A stretch of 64,000 bases of DNA from Symbiotaphrina buchneri (GCA_001599915.1 BCIG01000002.1:682001-746000); one strand, 5' to 3'; positions 1 through 12,804 are shown, numbered from the stretch's first letter. The notes: a model not told the origin generated them from the sequence alone. Numbers and translations: made by a program.

Positions 1-1
1 G

Positions 2-1647
2 AAGTCACCCGTTCGGCCTTTTTTCCCTAGAAGTCTGGGGACAAATTCGGGAAGTAATACGCCGACTGGGAAGACACGGAGAGTTTCAACGCAGACTCCA
101 TCTGACAGTAACCCTTTCAGTGCATTCTCAGTGCCCGACCGTTCCAAACACCAGCCCGGACCATCGATATCAAGACTGGATACAGCAGACAAAAATGCAT
201 ACGCTCCTCTCTCCGTGCCCAAAAAGGTCAATGTCTCCTCAGGTATATCGAAGAGGATAAAGGCCCTCGAAATGGTCACTACTCAGAAACCCCGGGTTTC
301 ATCTGCGCCACGAACGCCGTTCTCCTCGCCAGAATCTTCACCACCTTTCCTGGGCGGGCGCCATGTGTCTCTCAGAAAAATACGCGCAGCTTCCGACAAT
401 ATAGGGGACGAACAAGCCGACAGGGCGCCTATCTTCTCTCGTCACATGCCGGTCTCGCATCGACTGCCGTCATCCTTCTATACTGACATGGCCGTTGGGT
501 CGAAAAAGCCGGCAGTGGAAGACACTGATCCTGTGCCAACTGAGGCTGATATTGCCATTAAGAAGCAAAGAAGTTCCATCTCGGTGATTGCCACGATCGT
601 TCGGAACGAAACGGCAGCGAAGCCAGCCAGTCAGGCTCCATCCGACACCGCTCAGCTCTCCCTGCACCAGAGTCCACTCGTCATCCAGCAGGAAGCTGAT
701 CATCAGCCCGATAGCCCTGAGTCCATGGCTGAGCAGGAAAGTCCCTCACTCGCGGCCTCTCTGGCTTCTCCACGGGGTGCAGCCGAGCAAAGATTGTCGC
801 CTCCACGTAGACTTTCTTCCAATGGAAGCAGGCTGTCTATGTCTAGCCATAGCAGAAGCGAGCTAAGCCGGATCCAAGATGGCGACTCTCCCGGTTCGAT
901 GGGGCTGGGCATTGTTGAGAATGTCAAGGACCCAAAAAGGGAGTCGAGGAGGAGCAAGCTCTTTAAACGGATGTCGTCGATGTCATCTTCATGGAAGAGC
1001 GTACCCACTGCAGTGAGCTTGAATTCAAAGGAAGGACAATCTCAATCGGATCTAGACCGACATCCTCGTGGTATGGCCTTGGAGGATATCGACGTTGGAG
1101 AAGTCAATGTGCAGTTTCCGGACAACATGGTACGTCCATTAAGTGATTTGGGCTATGCAAGCTAACAGTGAACCAGTTGTGGAAGAGGAGGCGCCTGCGG
1201 ATAAGCGGGCATGGCGAGCTCGTTCTGAGCCAGCCAAGAACTGATCAGGTATGTTATTTCGCAGTGGTCTCGCAGGCCCGTTGGATATATAATGGGTGCT
1301 CATTTCAGAACCAGTTTTCCAAAATAGCGCCGAAGAAGTACAATCTTTCTGCGTTTCGGCAACCGCTCATACCGGATCTAGACGGACAAGAGCTGCCCCA
1401 TAGTAAGCCCGCCCTTGAGCGACGAGTGCATTTCTGACCGCAAAGGTGTTGTTCTCGAGTTCCACGACGGGACCGCCCTGCAGGTTGCATGCGACAGCGC
1501 ACCAGCACAACGACACATCTTCACTGGTAATTGCTCACCTCTAATTATATTGTGGAGAAGACCGAAACGCGCTGATATTGACACCCAGTCCTTTCCGATT
1601 CCTACCAGGCTTGGTCCACAGATGTTGATGATTTTTGGTCCGATTGA
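2..1647 (+). CDS. Ser-rich protein with C-terminal PH-like domain (5' partial)
   Basis: The frame is open from the left edge, so the start lies outside the window. Exons fit as 2..1129, 1177..1248, 1309..1402, 1446..1526 and 1589..1647, ending in TGA. The first ~350 visible residues are low-complexity, rich in Ser, Pro and Arg, and probably disordered. The last ~110 residues look like a PH-type fold: LWKRRRLRIS, then GELVLSQ, a YNLSAFRQPLIPD segment, SVVLEFHDGTALQVAC, and a final helix with a Trp (YQAWSTDVDDFW). Similar C-terminal modules occur in uncharacterised fungal cortical or cytoskeletal proteins; I cannot name the family. Role and location are unknown; membrane or cortex association is only an inference from the PH-like end. 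The coding assignment itself is solid because all four introns have good GT..AG ends and keep frame. Confidence 0.75.
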
Positions 1648-2341
1648 TGGGCGTTGGCCCTGGATCTGCACCATCTACCCATTTCATTTATCGCAAAATT
1701 CTCATCGTGCGCTTGAGCGTCTTATGATTCATGAACCCTTCGGATGACATTCTATTGCCATCCCCTATGTCGAACCAACGTTGCTACGGCCGTCGGTGAC
1801 ACGGTGTGTTCATCTTACTGCATGTGACGGTGGGATTGGATTGTTCCTCTGTATTTACAGACTGCCCATCTGGCAACTGCTCAGCTTGCGGGCAAGATCT
1901 GCCGCTGCTAGTCTCCTGGCAATTGCATGGCAAGGCGATCATTTGTCCTAGATGGTCTTGTCACAGCAGGCTGGACTTGCGGGCGGCGTGGGAGCCTTCT
2001 TAGAAAAGCAGTTCGTCGGCCCCCGCCCATTGTACACCGTGCACCTGGAATTTACCAGGTCCTTGATCGATCTCTACTCGCCATACGTAGTAATTTCACG
2101 GCCTATTACCGCTAGGCTGGTCTCACAGATATCTTTTCTCTACAATTTCGGGTCAGATGAATCTGTGAATTGAACTTTATTCAGCTTGTGGAGATCTTCA
2201 AATTACAGTCACCAAGCTGGATGTGGAACGGGTCGAGCAAGATGTAGAAGAAGAATTATTCGTATTAACTTAAATCACAAGGCGATGAAGTAACCCGTCC
2301 TTGTCAACGCCAAATCCAAATCCGCTTTTCAGCGCTTATAG
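1648..2341. other. Convergent intergenic region
   Basis: This 0.7-kb gap lies between the 3' ends of two convergent genes. It holds a few short open frames on the + strand (about 1806-2173) with no recognisable domain and no splice pattern joining them into a protein. I see no RNA gene or repeat. Confidence 0.5.
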
Positions 2342-4526
2342 CTAATATCGAGGCGGGGGAGGGGGGGCAGAGTAGCCACCTTGTGGATACGGAGATTGCG
2401 CTTGCGGAGGCGCACCGTAACCACCATATTGTCCCTGAGACGGCCTACCATACTGTCCCTGTGGTGGTGCGCCGTACTGCCCTTGTGGAGGTACTCCATA
2501 TTGGCCCTGTGCGGCCCCACCGTATTGGCCGGGAGGCGGGGCTCCATGTTGCCCCTGAGGCGCTCCGTATTGCCCTTGTGGAGGCGCTCCGTATTGCCCC
2601 TGTGGAGACGCTCCGAATTGTTGCCCAGTAGGTGGTCGGCTTCCGCTCTCGTCCTTGGTGTCATAGGAGGAGTCAACCGCACCGAGGAGCAGTTTGAGCA
2701 GCTATTTTTCATTAGGAACATATCAATGCAATTTGTCTTTGGGAATACATACCCAAAGTTCCGGCGTCAGATTGACTGGTGGTTGCGCCCTAGACATTTC
2801 ATCTTGTTCCACTTCGAAGTCTAAACGACATACCATCTTAGTCAACTCCTTTCAAGTTTGTATATAATGATCACAACTTACTGGAGGTGGAATCCACGAG
2901 ATTACCAAAGCCAGGCTCATTATCCAGCTTGGCCAGGAACTCTCTAGCCTTCAGGTCATTTCCAACCTGCGCGAATTGGAAAGACAAGGCGCCTGGTCCA
3001 TATCGCGGCATACGACTCAATTCGGATGAGGCGGCACGGATGGCGTCAAAGACGGCTCCTTGTGGTTCGCCCGCTGGCTGCCCGTCAGTGATGGTGATAA
3101 TCAATACAGGCTTTCGCAGAGCGCCGCTCCGGGCTGGATTGAGAACGAGAGGTTCCAACACTTTGTTCCTAAGGCTCGTACCCATAGGTGTGAGGCCTTT
3201 GAACTGGACTGATTGTATCACTCGGTCGACGTCAGCCTCGGTCCTGACGTTGTTTGCGTTGATATCCGAGTTCATAAACCTGATTGTGATCCCATCGTCG
3301 TCGAACAGCGTCGCGGCAAATGCGACCCTGGACACAATGAGTTTCAAGTCTTGAATTCTTTCTCCGTTCTCCTCGAACTGCATGGAGCCACTATCAGCGA
3401 CATAGAGGATGATGTCAAACAGAGCCAGCTTGACGATATCCTGTCCCACCTCCGGCACGACACGCCAAGTCGAGCATAGCTGGCTGACCTTTGGGCCGGC
3501 GATTTGAGCTATTTGGTCAAGCCTGGGGTCATTCGGCGGAAACATGGACTGCAAGTTCTTTTCCTGAATGACCGCCTGGAGCAGCTGTTTATATGCCACA
3601 GCATTATGGGTGGGGGCCCCTTGTTGGCCCTGAGGTGCTGCATAACCGCCTTGTGGATATGGCGACTGTGTTTGAGGAGGGCCATACCCTCCATATTGGG
3701 CCTGCTGTGGGGGCCCTCCTTGTGGATAAGGTGGCTGGCCCGGTTGACCCTATTGGAACATCGCAAGTCAGTTAAAGTTCGATCAATGCAGACGAACATT
3801 CACATGGCGACAGACTGATCCAGTCGAATGAGGCTGGTATGATTGCGGTCCCTGAAATCCATTGATCGTCTGCTGAGGGTATGGGCCCGACCAGGATCCT
3901 TGTTGTGGAGCAGCGTACGGGAAGCTGGGCAGAGAAGGTTGGAGTACTGGCGGATACGGAGAAGAGGTAGAGCCTGGGATTGGCGAGACGGGTTGAGAGA
4001 AGCCGGCTGCTTGTGTAGCATATCCCGGCTGCAGCGTCGCGGGTAGAGAGGTATTCTGGTGAGGATATGGCGCGCCAGATGTTGGTTGTCCTTGATACTG
4101 CGACTGTTGTTGCTATTCAGGTGCCCGTCCTGTCACTATCGAGCTCGAATATCTGGCGCGCAGGTGAAAGGGACGGGGGTCCGACGATGAAGCCAGGTGA
4201 CGGAATTGCAGGTAGGTCGAGAAGAACAGCCGCGTAGATCATGAGACAGGAAATAAGTCTTACCTGTGGGCGTTGGGGGGTATAGGGTTGATACTGCTGC
4301 TGCCCAGGCTGTTGATTGCGACGTCAGCGGTCATGCGCTAGGAATAGAATAGCTCTGACTGTTGCGTCCGGCTTACATATGCGCCCTGGGGAGGGTATGC
4401 TCCTCCAGCTCCCTGACTGGCTGCAAGTTTGGAAGCCAACTATTGGGGATGGACTCGATCAGTGACTTCCTCGAATTGCTAGCAAACCCCGCAATGCGGG
4501 AAGGATTATTCAAAACTTACACCCAT
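2342..4526 (-). CDS. Gln/Pro/Gly-rich protein with central VWA domain
   Basis: A multi-exon gene. The start codon is chosen because ATGGGT is followed at once by a strong donor (GTAAGT) and exon 2 then reads [21 protein letters not shown]. The N-terminal third is Gln/Pro/Tyr-rich and low complexity. The central part is a von Willebrand A fold: [13 protein letters not shown], a Thr in LTPMGTSL and Asp in ITITDGQP mark the metal-ion site. The usual first Asp of the DxSxS motif is Ala here. After an intron the protein continues [20 protein letters not shown] and [19 protein letters not shown], then ends in about eight tandem copies of a PPQGQYGA-like unit. VWA proteins of this kind are common in fungi and poorly characterised; protein binding is the likely job. 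I could not settle the 3' end of one exon near 3810, so one internal boundary is uncertain. Confidence 0.82.
2345..2630 (-). repeat. Tandem coding repeat, PPQGQYGA-like units
   Basis: The last coding exon of the VWA gene is built from about eight degenerate 18-27 bp units encoding [24 protein letters not shown] and the like. The repeats stay in frame and give a flexible Gln/Tyr/Gly/Pro tail. A related PYPQGGY unit also occurs upstream of the VWA domain around 3600-3740. Slippage could change unit number between strains. Confidence 0.8.
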
Positions 4527-5827
4527 GCTGACGGAACCGAGACGGGGGGAAGGCGCAGGAAAGAGGGGTGGGTGAGAAGAAGAAAGAGGACCTGGTATAG
4601 AAGCAGAAGAAGAAAAGAGAAGGAGGTAAGGTAGATAAGGTAAGGTACGTTAGGGTTCAGGTCACGAAGGTAAGGTGAGGTAGGAACACTTGCGTACAGG
4701 GTTTCCTGATGGTGTGAATCAATGAGCCTTCTTTTATACTACGTACTCCTGGTGGTCGAGCTGCAGCTATTGTAGGTACCTGATGTACACACCTACGTAA
4801 GCGGGGTTGACTCCGGTGTAGCACCGCCCCTGCACCGCCACGGCAAGATTCCATCATCCTTCGTTACCGTACACCTACCAGCGACAAAACAATACCTTAC
4901 CTACGGAGGTACTACTGACCAGGCGTTTAAGGTCCGCGTTCACTTTGATAGGAGTGTGTACCTGGACTAACAAATACCTTATGCGAGTCAAGCCCACCTT
5001 CACTTAATGTAAGGTACTTATATATCAGATCGGTTTATCAGACAAGCACAAAGGTAGAGTACCTTACCTTACATCAGGAAGGCGCCTTACCTTGGCACCT
5101 TGATGTAAGAACAACACTGTACAAATGAGTGCATCGATCATAAATGGTAGAAATCGATCTGAAATTTACCGTACCTACCCACCTTAGGGTACCTTACATG
5201 CCTTATGTTGGTGTATTGGATCAATAAAAAGTGAGTACTTCGTGCAGATGCCTTAGATGCAGGAAAGTGCCTTCCTTCGTAAGGTACGGAACGCATAACG
5301 TCGAAGCACATGCCAGCTGGACCTCGTGTTTATCGCTTCGACCACTTGCGTGCTGCCTTTTCAACAACGTCCAATAAGAATGGAAAGCCAGAGCGACCCG
5401 CTTGCCGCGCTTCCTTCCACTAAACTAGGCAGGTACTCGTACTCCTAGAATGTATGGGTGAGGTACTTCATACCGTACGCCTACCTTACCCTCAGGGTAT
5501 CCTGATCCTGCCAGGTTCTTTCCATCGCTCGAGGTTTTTCAAATCAACCTCATCCATCACCGCCCGACTCTCCCTGGACACGGCTGCAAATCGCTATCAG
5601 TCCTGTACGGTCTTGCGCCGCCATCAGCGCGTTACCACCTTTCACCAATCCGCGTCTGTTCTGTGGACGTAACAGCACCCATGCGAGCTGCCTTCGCTTA
5701 CCTGCTCCATCCTCGCATGCCGAATTGAGCGAGCTGCCGTGCTCCTAGAAGCTTTGCTTCTCATCCCTATCCTCGTCATTGATCAGTCCCGTCAACGCCC
5801 AGTCTTTCTTGGCCACCGGTCCTTCCG
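4527..5827. other. Divergent intergenic region with TACCTTACC runs
   Basis: This 1.3-kb gap separates the divergent VWA and VAC8 genes and must contain both promoters. It holds several runs of GGTAAGGTA or its complement (about 4625-4685, 4975-5100, 5165-5200, 5275-5290). No coding gene is supported; the small open frames lack domains. Confidence 0.6.
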
Positions 5828-7840
5828 ATGGGGAATTGGATCTCCTCCTGCTGCAGGGGTAACAACGCTTCCAAGCCGCGGCTTTGTCGGCCAAATCCAC
5901 TGACGATATTGGCTTGCAGGACGCTCCAAGGATGGCTTGTACGAGCCTGTTTTAGCGGACAGTGAGAGAGAAGCGGTAGCAGATCTACTGCAATACCTTG
6001 AGAACGTATGTAGGCAACAGCTCGAGACCTGAATGGCCTACCTGACATGTCCCCAGCGAGCCGAGACCGATTTCTTCTCTGGAGAGCCACTACGTGCGCT
6101 CAGCACCTTGGTTTACTCCGACAATGTCGACTTGCAGCGCAGCGCCAGCTTGACCTTCGCTGAGATTACCGAGCGAGGTACCATCAGCACTTATGCGGAC
6201 CGTGGAACTCGTTCAAGTTGCTGATTGTGCGCATCCAGATGTTAGAGAGGTGGATCGGGACACACTGGAGCCGATCCTATTTCTGCTACAAAGCCCTGAT
6301 ATCGAGGTGCAGCGGGCAGCAAGCGCAGCCCTTGGTAATCTAGCAGTAAACAGTACGGGCTCCCTCATAGTGTGGTTGGTACGGACGGCTGACGTGGACC
6401 TAGCGGAGAACAAAGTATCCATCGTTGCTCTCGGTGGGCTTGCTCCCCTGATTCGTCAAATGATGTCGCCCAATGTGGAGGTGCAATGCAATGCCGTGGG
6501 CTGTATCACGAATCTCGCGACACACGAAGATAACAAGGCCAAGATAGCCAGGTCAGGCGCCTTGGGTCCTTTGACTCGACTTGCCAAGTCAAAGGACATG
6601 AGGGTTCAGAGGAATGCTACAGGTGCTCTGCTCAATATGACACATTCAGGTATGGGAAGCCCGCACATAGATCCATGATAGCGTCGGAGTCAGCTACTTA
6701 CCCGATCGCAGATGATAACCGACAACAACTCGTTAATGCCGGCGCTATTCCTGTGCTGGTTCAACTACTCTCTTCTCCGGATGTCGATGTCCAATACTAT
6801 TGCACAACGGCACTCAGTAATATTGCTGTCGATGCAGCGAACCGAAAGAAGCTGGCTCAAACTGAGGGACGCTTGGTACAGTCCCTTGTCCATCTGATGG
6901 ATTCCTCATCCCCCAAGGTGCAATGTCAAGCTGCACTTGCCCTCCGAAACCTGGCTTCCGACGAGAAGTATCAACTAGAGATTGTCCGCGCCCGCGGACT
7001 ACCACCTCTGCTTCGACTCCTCCAGTCATCATATCTTCCTCTAATACTGTCCGCTGTGGCCTGCATCCGCAATATATCCATCCACCCGCTCAATGAATCG
7101 CCTATCATTGAAGCAGGCTTCCTTCGTCCACTCGTAGACTTGCTTGGGTCTACTGATAATGAAGAAATACAGTGTCATGCTATTTCAACCCTGCGCAATC
7201 TGGCCGCAAGCTCGGACCGCAACAAGCAACTCGTTCTGGAAGCTGGAGCCGTCCAAAAATGCAAACAGTTGGTGCTGGAGGTGCCACTGAGTGTGCAATC
7301 AGAGATGACCGCCGCTATCGCGGTGTTGGCATTGAGTGACGAGTTGAAGAGCCACTTGCTAAACCTCGGAGTATTCGACGTCCTCATTCCCCTGACCAAT
7401 TCCGAAAGCATTGAGGTTCAGGGTAACAGCGCTGCTGCGCTAGGCAATCTGTCCAGCAAAGGTGGGTTAATCACCATCATGGAGCGCGGCCTTGCTAACC
7501 TTCAACAGTCGGCGATTATTCCATCTTCATTAAGGATTGGAACGAACCGAACGGCGGGATACATGGCTATCTCAAGCGTTTCCTTGCCAGTGGAGATCCG
7601 ACATTTCAGCACATCGCTATATGGACGTTGTTGCAGCTCTTGGAATCCGAAGATAAGAGATTGGTCAGCCTGATTGCGAAGTCTGAGGAGATAGTGCAGA
7701 TGATTAAGGCTATTTCCGATAAGAATATCGAATCCGATGATGAGGATGGCGAGGACGGTGAAGGAGAGGTCGTCGCGCTCGCTAGGCGGTCGTTGGAGCT
7801 CCTTGGGAAAGGTCCGAAGTCCACGCTGGTCGAAGGCTGA
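5828..7840 (+). CDS. VAC8: Vac8, vacuolar armadillo-repeat protein
   Basis: Seven exons: 5828..5858, 5920..6005, 6057..6177, 6239..6352, 6404..6649, 6712..7461, 7509..7840. The protein begins MGNWISSCC: Gly2 for N-myristoylation and a Cys pair for palmitoylation, as in yeast Vac8, which supports this start. About ten armadillo repeats follow, with signature segments such as [15 protein letters not shown]-like (here [20 protein letters not shown]), [33 protein letters not shown] and [13 protein letters not shown]. Vac8 sits on the vacuole membrane and links it to myosin adaptor Vac17, to Atg13 and to Nvj1, serving vacuole inheritance, the Cvt pathway and nucleus-vacuole junctions. The acidic tail ([11 protein letters not shown]) is short. 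The gene is complete, with no missing repeat that I can see. Confidence 0.96.
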
Positions 7841-8396
7841 CCTTCCTGCGGCCTTACAATGCACCTCTTGCTTGCCTTCAGGTGCCTCATTCACCGCGCA
7901 CATGACGGTTGCTGTCTGGCTAGTATTAAAGGCGTTGAAGGCATGGACTACCTGTTACGTACCAGCGAGCATTGCTTTTTTGAGTGTGTCATTGAATTCA
8001 TGTCGTGGGTTCGGGGTCGCGTTTGTGGAGATAGCTGCCCCTGCGATCGGCATGTCAACCGGCCTTTTATTGTTTCCTTTTCACAGTGGTATACACGTGA
8101 GGCAGTGTTCGACGTTGTCTCCGTAGAATTTTCTGACCCTTGGTACCGTTAGTCTAAGGCGTTTAGAATTACGTCTTCATCTTAGTCCCTACTGCTGCAT
8201 CATTCTACTCGTACTGAGCATCTGCATCATTGTCTAGACATATGTGCTGCCACGCTAGAGGATTAGAGGTTAAAGAAGTTGAAGTCTGTCGGTAAATCGG
8301 GACCCGCCGAGGCCGCCTCACGCCGTCGGAAAGCTCTCTTCGGTCTCTCTGGTCTCGTATTTTGTACAACAGGCCGTCACCGGAACAAGCATCGTA
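7841..8396. other. Intergenic region between VAC8 and CSL4
   Basis: Tandem-gene spacer of 0.56 kb. It should hold the VAC8 terminator and CSL4 promoter. The open frames here show no recognisable protein and I see no repeat. Confidence 0.5.
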
Positions 8397-9087
8397 ATGG
8401 CTGTTGTGGTTCCCGGCCAGCCGCTGGGCTCGACCTCTCAATACATCTCCGGACCTGGAACCCATATCTATTCTTCTAGGGTACATGCCTCGCTGTTGGG
8501 AGTGACCGTGGAGACAGTACCGCAGCAGCAAAATGAGCCAGCGGGTACCAAAGTTCAGAAACGGTCGGGGGCCCCATCACTGCCCGTACTCTCCGTTGTG
8601 CACCCATCTCAAGGTCGCAAGTCCAGCACTGATGTGGGCTTGACCAATGTGCTGCCGGAGGTGGACTCGATTGTGCTGGGCAGGGTGACCAGGATCACGC
8701 CTCGCCAAGCCACGGTGGCCATACTGGTCGTGGGCGAGACAGTCTGCAACGATGAGTTTCAGGGGCTGATCAGGGTGCAAGACGTGAGGGCTACGGAGAA
8801 GGACAAGGTGAAGATTTTCTCCAGTTTCCGACCAGGCGACATTGTCAGGGCGCAGGTGGTAAGTCTGGACACACCTTTTGTCAGGCGGCCCTAATCTGAT
8901 TGCTGAGCTATTCTAGATATGTCTGGGAGACCAGCTAAACTACTATCTATCTACGGCCAGCAACCATCTTGGTGTCATGATGGCAACGTCGGAGACGGGA
9001 AATGCTATGTATCCAATCAGCTGGAAAGAGTTCAAAGATCCTGAGACGGGGTTAACCGAAAGCCGGAAAGTCGCAAAACCTTTTTAA
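8397..9087 (+). CDS. CSL4: Exosome cap subunit Csl4
   Basis: Two exons, 8397..8858 and 8917..9087, give 210 residues. The N-terminal domain starts VVPGQPLGS and has GPGTHIY, as in Csl4 proteins. The central S1-type RNA-binding barrel runs through VDSIVLGRVTRITPRQATVAI and FRPGDIVRAQV, and the C-terminal part is GDQLNYYLSTASNHLGVMMA followed by PISWKEFKDPETGLTE. Csl4 is one of three cap subunits of the nuclear and cytoplasmic RNA exosome, which degrades and trims RNA 3' to 5'. It ends only 94 bp from the convergent end of RIA1. Length is slightly shorter than yeast Csl4 (292) but close to other filamentous fungi, as far as I recall. The C-terminal zinc-ribbon cysteines of the archaeal protein are not evident. 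Confidence 0.95.
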
Positions 9088-9180
9088 AGGGCTGAGTGAT
9101 ACGTCTGGCGGCATGGATCGTATGGGAACACCGACTTTGATGGTGATTGGAAGTGTTGGGTTTGTCTCTCACTCATCGCC

Positions 9181-12100
9181 CTATCTCTTCAGCGTCTTTT
9201 GCTTTTCTGCGTTTTCCACCAACTTCTTTCCCGTCACAAACAGACCTTTTCTCTTCCGTACACTGTCCATGTACCTTTTGGCAACGTTTTCACGGTCAGC
9301 TAATTCACCCAGATCTTCTAGCTCTTCCTCGGTTGATGGAACCCAGAATGGGTCTTCATCCAGCATTTCGAAGCCTTGGAATATTAATTGTGGGCTAGCG
9401 GCCCCCGACGTGCGTTTTCGGATCTCATCGCTGAATCCAAAGGATTCGGCCACAGGAAGCAAGGAGACAATCGTGAAGAATGGTGTCCCTTCTCTCATAT
9501 ACTCCGTGAGGATTCGTCCTCGACGGCGAGTGATAACTCCGTAGACTCTTCCGAGTACCTCGGCTGTGCGTGGAAGCCTGTCGTCAGTATCCGGAGTATT
9601 TGGACACCAATCTGGAGGGGTTGCACTTACTAGACGCTTGAATCTCGCAGCTGTACATTGCCAGCATCAACCGAGGACTCCAGTCAAGGAACCCTTGCTT
9701 GATAGAGTCGCGGACTGTCTTGATGACCTCCCCGGTCAGCCTGCCAAGCTTCTCTCTGGCAGTGGAGTCGTCTCCTTCTGGAATGGATATTGTAACCTCT
9801 TCCACAGAGACAGCGATACCTTGGACCGGTTCATTGCATAGCGGTCCTTGTGCTGTTGCCAACTGAAAGGCGTACGTGATTTTGTCTGCAAAATCACGCG
9901 GACTCAGTGCTCCGCCATAGCCAACCTCTCGACTAGTCGTTTCTTGGCGCTCCCGCAGGCTGTTGACATATGTTAGCTTCATGGATCAATCTATCTTAAT
10001 TCCTGTTCATTTTAGGGGTGGTATGGATGGTCGTGACTTGCAATCTCTGGAAAATTCCTGTTTCGGTGTCATCAATGAGCACATTCTGGCCAACGCGGCG
10101 GGGCCCAAATGCTGCAATCTTCTCAACGGCGTTGACCCAGGCCTCACGGTCTCCTTTGGCTTCGTGAAAGGCTTTCTTCAATGCATCTCTAAATTCTTGG
10201 AGACTCAGCATACCCTCCTCGACGGCAGTTTCCTCTTCCACCTCGAGGGACTCGCCGATATCTTCCTGCGTGTCTTCGTCATAGTGGACCCGTCTTCTGG
10301 CTTCCTCTTCAGCCTTCCTTTCAGCGTAGAATCTTCTTACAGCCCCGCTATGTTTGCCCAGAAACTCGGTCACTTCAGGTGGTAAGGGTCGGACGCGCAG
10401 TCTTAATGTGACCTGCTTGGAAGGCGTCACCCCGAGCACTGTCCCTCGAGGGAGATCCTTGTCTCTAGGGGGAGCCATGTCCGGTACGCTGACGATAGTT
10501 TCTCGATAAGGGACGATGGGCTCCCCGACCTGTATCTCGCATCTTGCAAAACGCTCCCGCAGATCTTTCAAGCATCTTTCAAGATGCAGTTCGCCGGCTG
10601 TAAAAATGACGTGTTCTCCGCTCTCTAACACCTCGTATTCTGCGCAAGGGTCACTCTGTACTAGGAGTTTGAGGCCGGCAATCATTTTGTCCAGTTCTCC
10701 AGGAATTGTTGGCTCCAGGGCAACTCGCACGATAGGCTGGCTAGCCATGTTGAGTCCAGCGAGGTTTACACTACCTTCGAGCTGACTGCAGATGGTGCCG
10801 GATTTCAGAATATGACCTTCTAATCCTTCGATTCCAAACACAACTCCAGCCGGTACCGTAGTCAAAGATTCCAGACTCCGTCCCATGAGCATGTAAAGAG
10901 CTGTTATGACAACCTTGTGAGGTTCAGGTTGGGCATGAGGATGTGCCGGGGAAAACCTCGGCGGCAGAACATATACCTCGTCACCCACAGTGAGCGTCCC
11001 CGAATACAGGCGCGCAAAACCGATCAGGTGCTCAGGGTCTGAAGGAGCATGGCTGAGGTCCTCCGTATCTTTCCGGTCGTCGACTGAGATGCTGCTTCTA
11101 CTGAAGGCTTCGCCCAATCCAGACATATCATCGTTGTTCTCACTGTTCGCTAGCACCTGCGCCCGTGCTATCTCAGCCCTCTTCTTTCGTGCCATCTCCC
11201 GCGCTTCTTCTGCAGTCAGGCCACCTGCACGCCTCTTATTTTGGGGAAGTTCGCTCTGCGGGATGGCAACCATTTTGCTCACATACGCCACTGCCGGGTC
11301 GCCGTCCCCAGCCTTGAAGTGGACCATGGCCTCTCGAACCTTGACATCCACCTGATCCGCCCCAGGGGAGGAGTCAATCATTGCTGGCAGTCTGCTTGCT
11401 TGCGCTGCGGGCGGAGATGGAAGATGCTCAATGACTGACACCAGCAAGGCGGTGGACAAAGGCAACCAAGCGCTGAAGACCGCCGTCAGAATTGCTCGAG
11501 GCTCCTTAGAGCGTAGTATATGCGCCGGCAGGTTCAGGTTGAGGGATTTCGTTATCTTTTCCGTTGTTGCAGGGTCACTAGATGGTGCAGACATGAGTAA
11601 CTTGGGCTGACATCTTTATTTGATTCAACATGCCAAACGAAGAAGAGAAAATGAACCACCCACCCCTTCCCCGATCCCGCCCCTGTAGTAGCCTCATAGA
11701 CAGCCCAGATATTCTCCAGGACTAGTTGAACGAACATCGGTTTGAGTGGTCGACCCTTCAGATGTTTCTGCCCCAGCACTCTCTTCGTCTTGGGATCCAA
11801 ATAGAAATCGCCCCACAGGACCTTCTCCAGTACCGATCTTTTGATCCCGAGCTTCCTTTCGTAAAGCGCGGCGAACTGTTTGACGGTAAAGGCCCAGCCA
11901 TCGATGGCACTGCTGAAAATAACGTTGTGGTTCTCGGGTGCAAAGTACAAATCCTCGTCGTCTCTCTCTTCGAACTCGCCAGTTGTGTTGGTTGTCGAGT
12001 CTTCACCAACTGTGCCATTTGTGGCTGTGGATGCCGACTGCTCCTTTCTCTCTTGCTCCTTTGAGGGCGTCGCTGCTATTCTCTCTTCCATCCGCTCCCT

Positions 12101-12804
12101 CCACTTCAGATCTTCTTCCATGCGCTCGCCTTGGTAAAAACTCCCAACAACTGCATTAACCTGCTCAATGAGCTTTCCGAGGTGGATATATGCTTCGCCG
12201 GGACTCATTTTGAGCTCTGTTATTAGGCGGTCCATCTTATTGATAACAAGCAAAGGCTTGAGCTTCTCGACCCATGTCTGCCGCAAGACAGTCACTGTCT
12301 GACTGCAGACGCCTTCGACGGCGTCTACCAAGACCACAGCACCGTCACATAACCTGGACGCTGTTGAGACCTCACTGCTAAAGTCTATGTGTCCTGGCGA
12401 GTCGATCAGATTTATGAGATACTCCTTCTGCTCCGGAGGCCCTGCTAGCGATTCGCGCCGCAGCATGGAGAAATAGAGCGAGATAGCTGATGACTCCATG
12501 GTGATACCTCGTAGTTGCTCATCAGGCCGAGAGTCAAGATACCGAATCTTGCCAGCCAATTTGGCGGATATGATGCCATTTGTGGCAATCAGAGCATCAG
12601 TCAAGGAGGTCTTGCCGTGATCCTGCTACGCCGTTATTGAACGACCTTGTGGTGGGGAAGGCAGACTTACCACATGGGCTAGGATACAGATCTGCCACGA
12701 TCAGATCTTTTGCCTCGGAGCTCAGCCAGGGGACAACGTACGTTTCTAATACCATCAGGATTACGCTGCAGTGCGATTAACTTCTCCGGGTTGACGACGG
12801 GCAT
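9181..12804 (-). CDS. RIA1: Ria1/Efl1, EF-2-like ribosome assembly GTPase
   Basis: The start is set at [16 protein letters not shown], followed by an intron and the mini-exon ICILAHV, then [16 protein letters not shown], so the P-loop (G1) is split by an intron. Other GTPase motifs: GITMESSAI (G2), [12 protein letters not shown] (G3), NKMDR (G4). A variable insert with EEERDDED-like acidic residues follows the G domain, as known for Efl1. Domains II-V follow, including [35 protein letters not shown], and the C-terminal [19 protein letters not shown] segment characteristic of EF-2 relatives. The protein is about 1,070 residues with several introns (near 9500-9630, 9985-10040, 11595-11690, 12620-12740). 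Efl1 with Sdo1 releases Tif6/eIF6 from pre-60S subunits in the cytoplasm. It ends with [19 protein letters not shown], a typical conserved tail. Confidence 0.95.

Noticed and set aside
1806-2173. Overlapping + strand open frames downstream of the first gene
   Set aside because: No domain, no conserved motif and no splice pattern; most likely 3' UTR or spacer.
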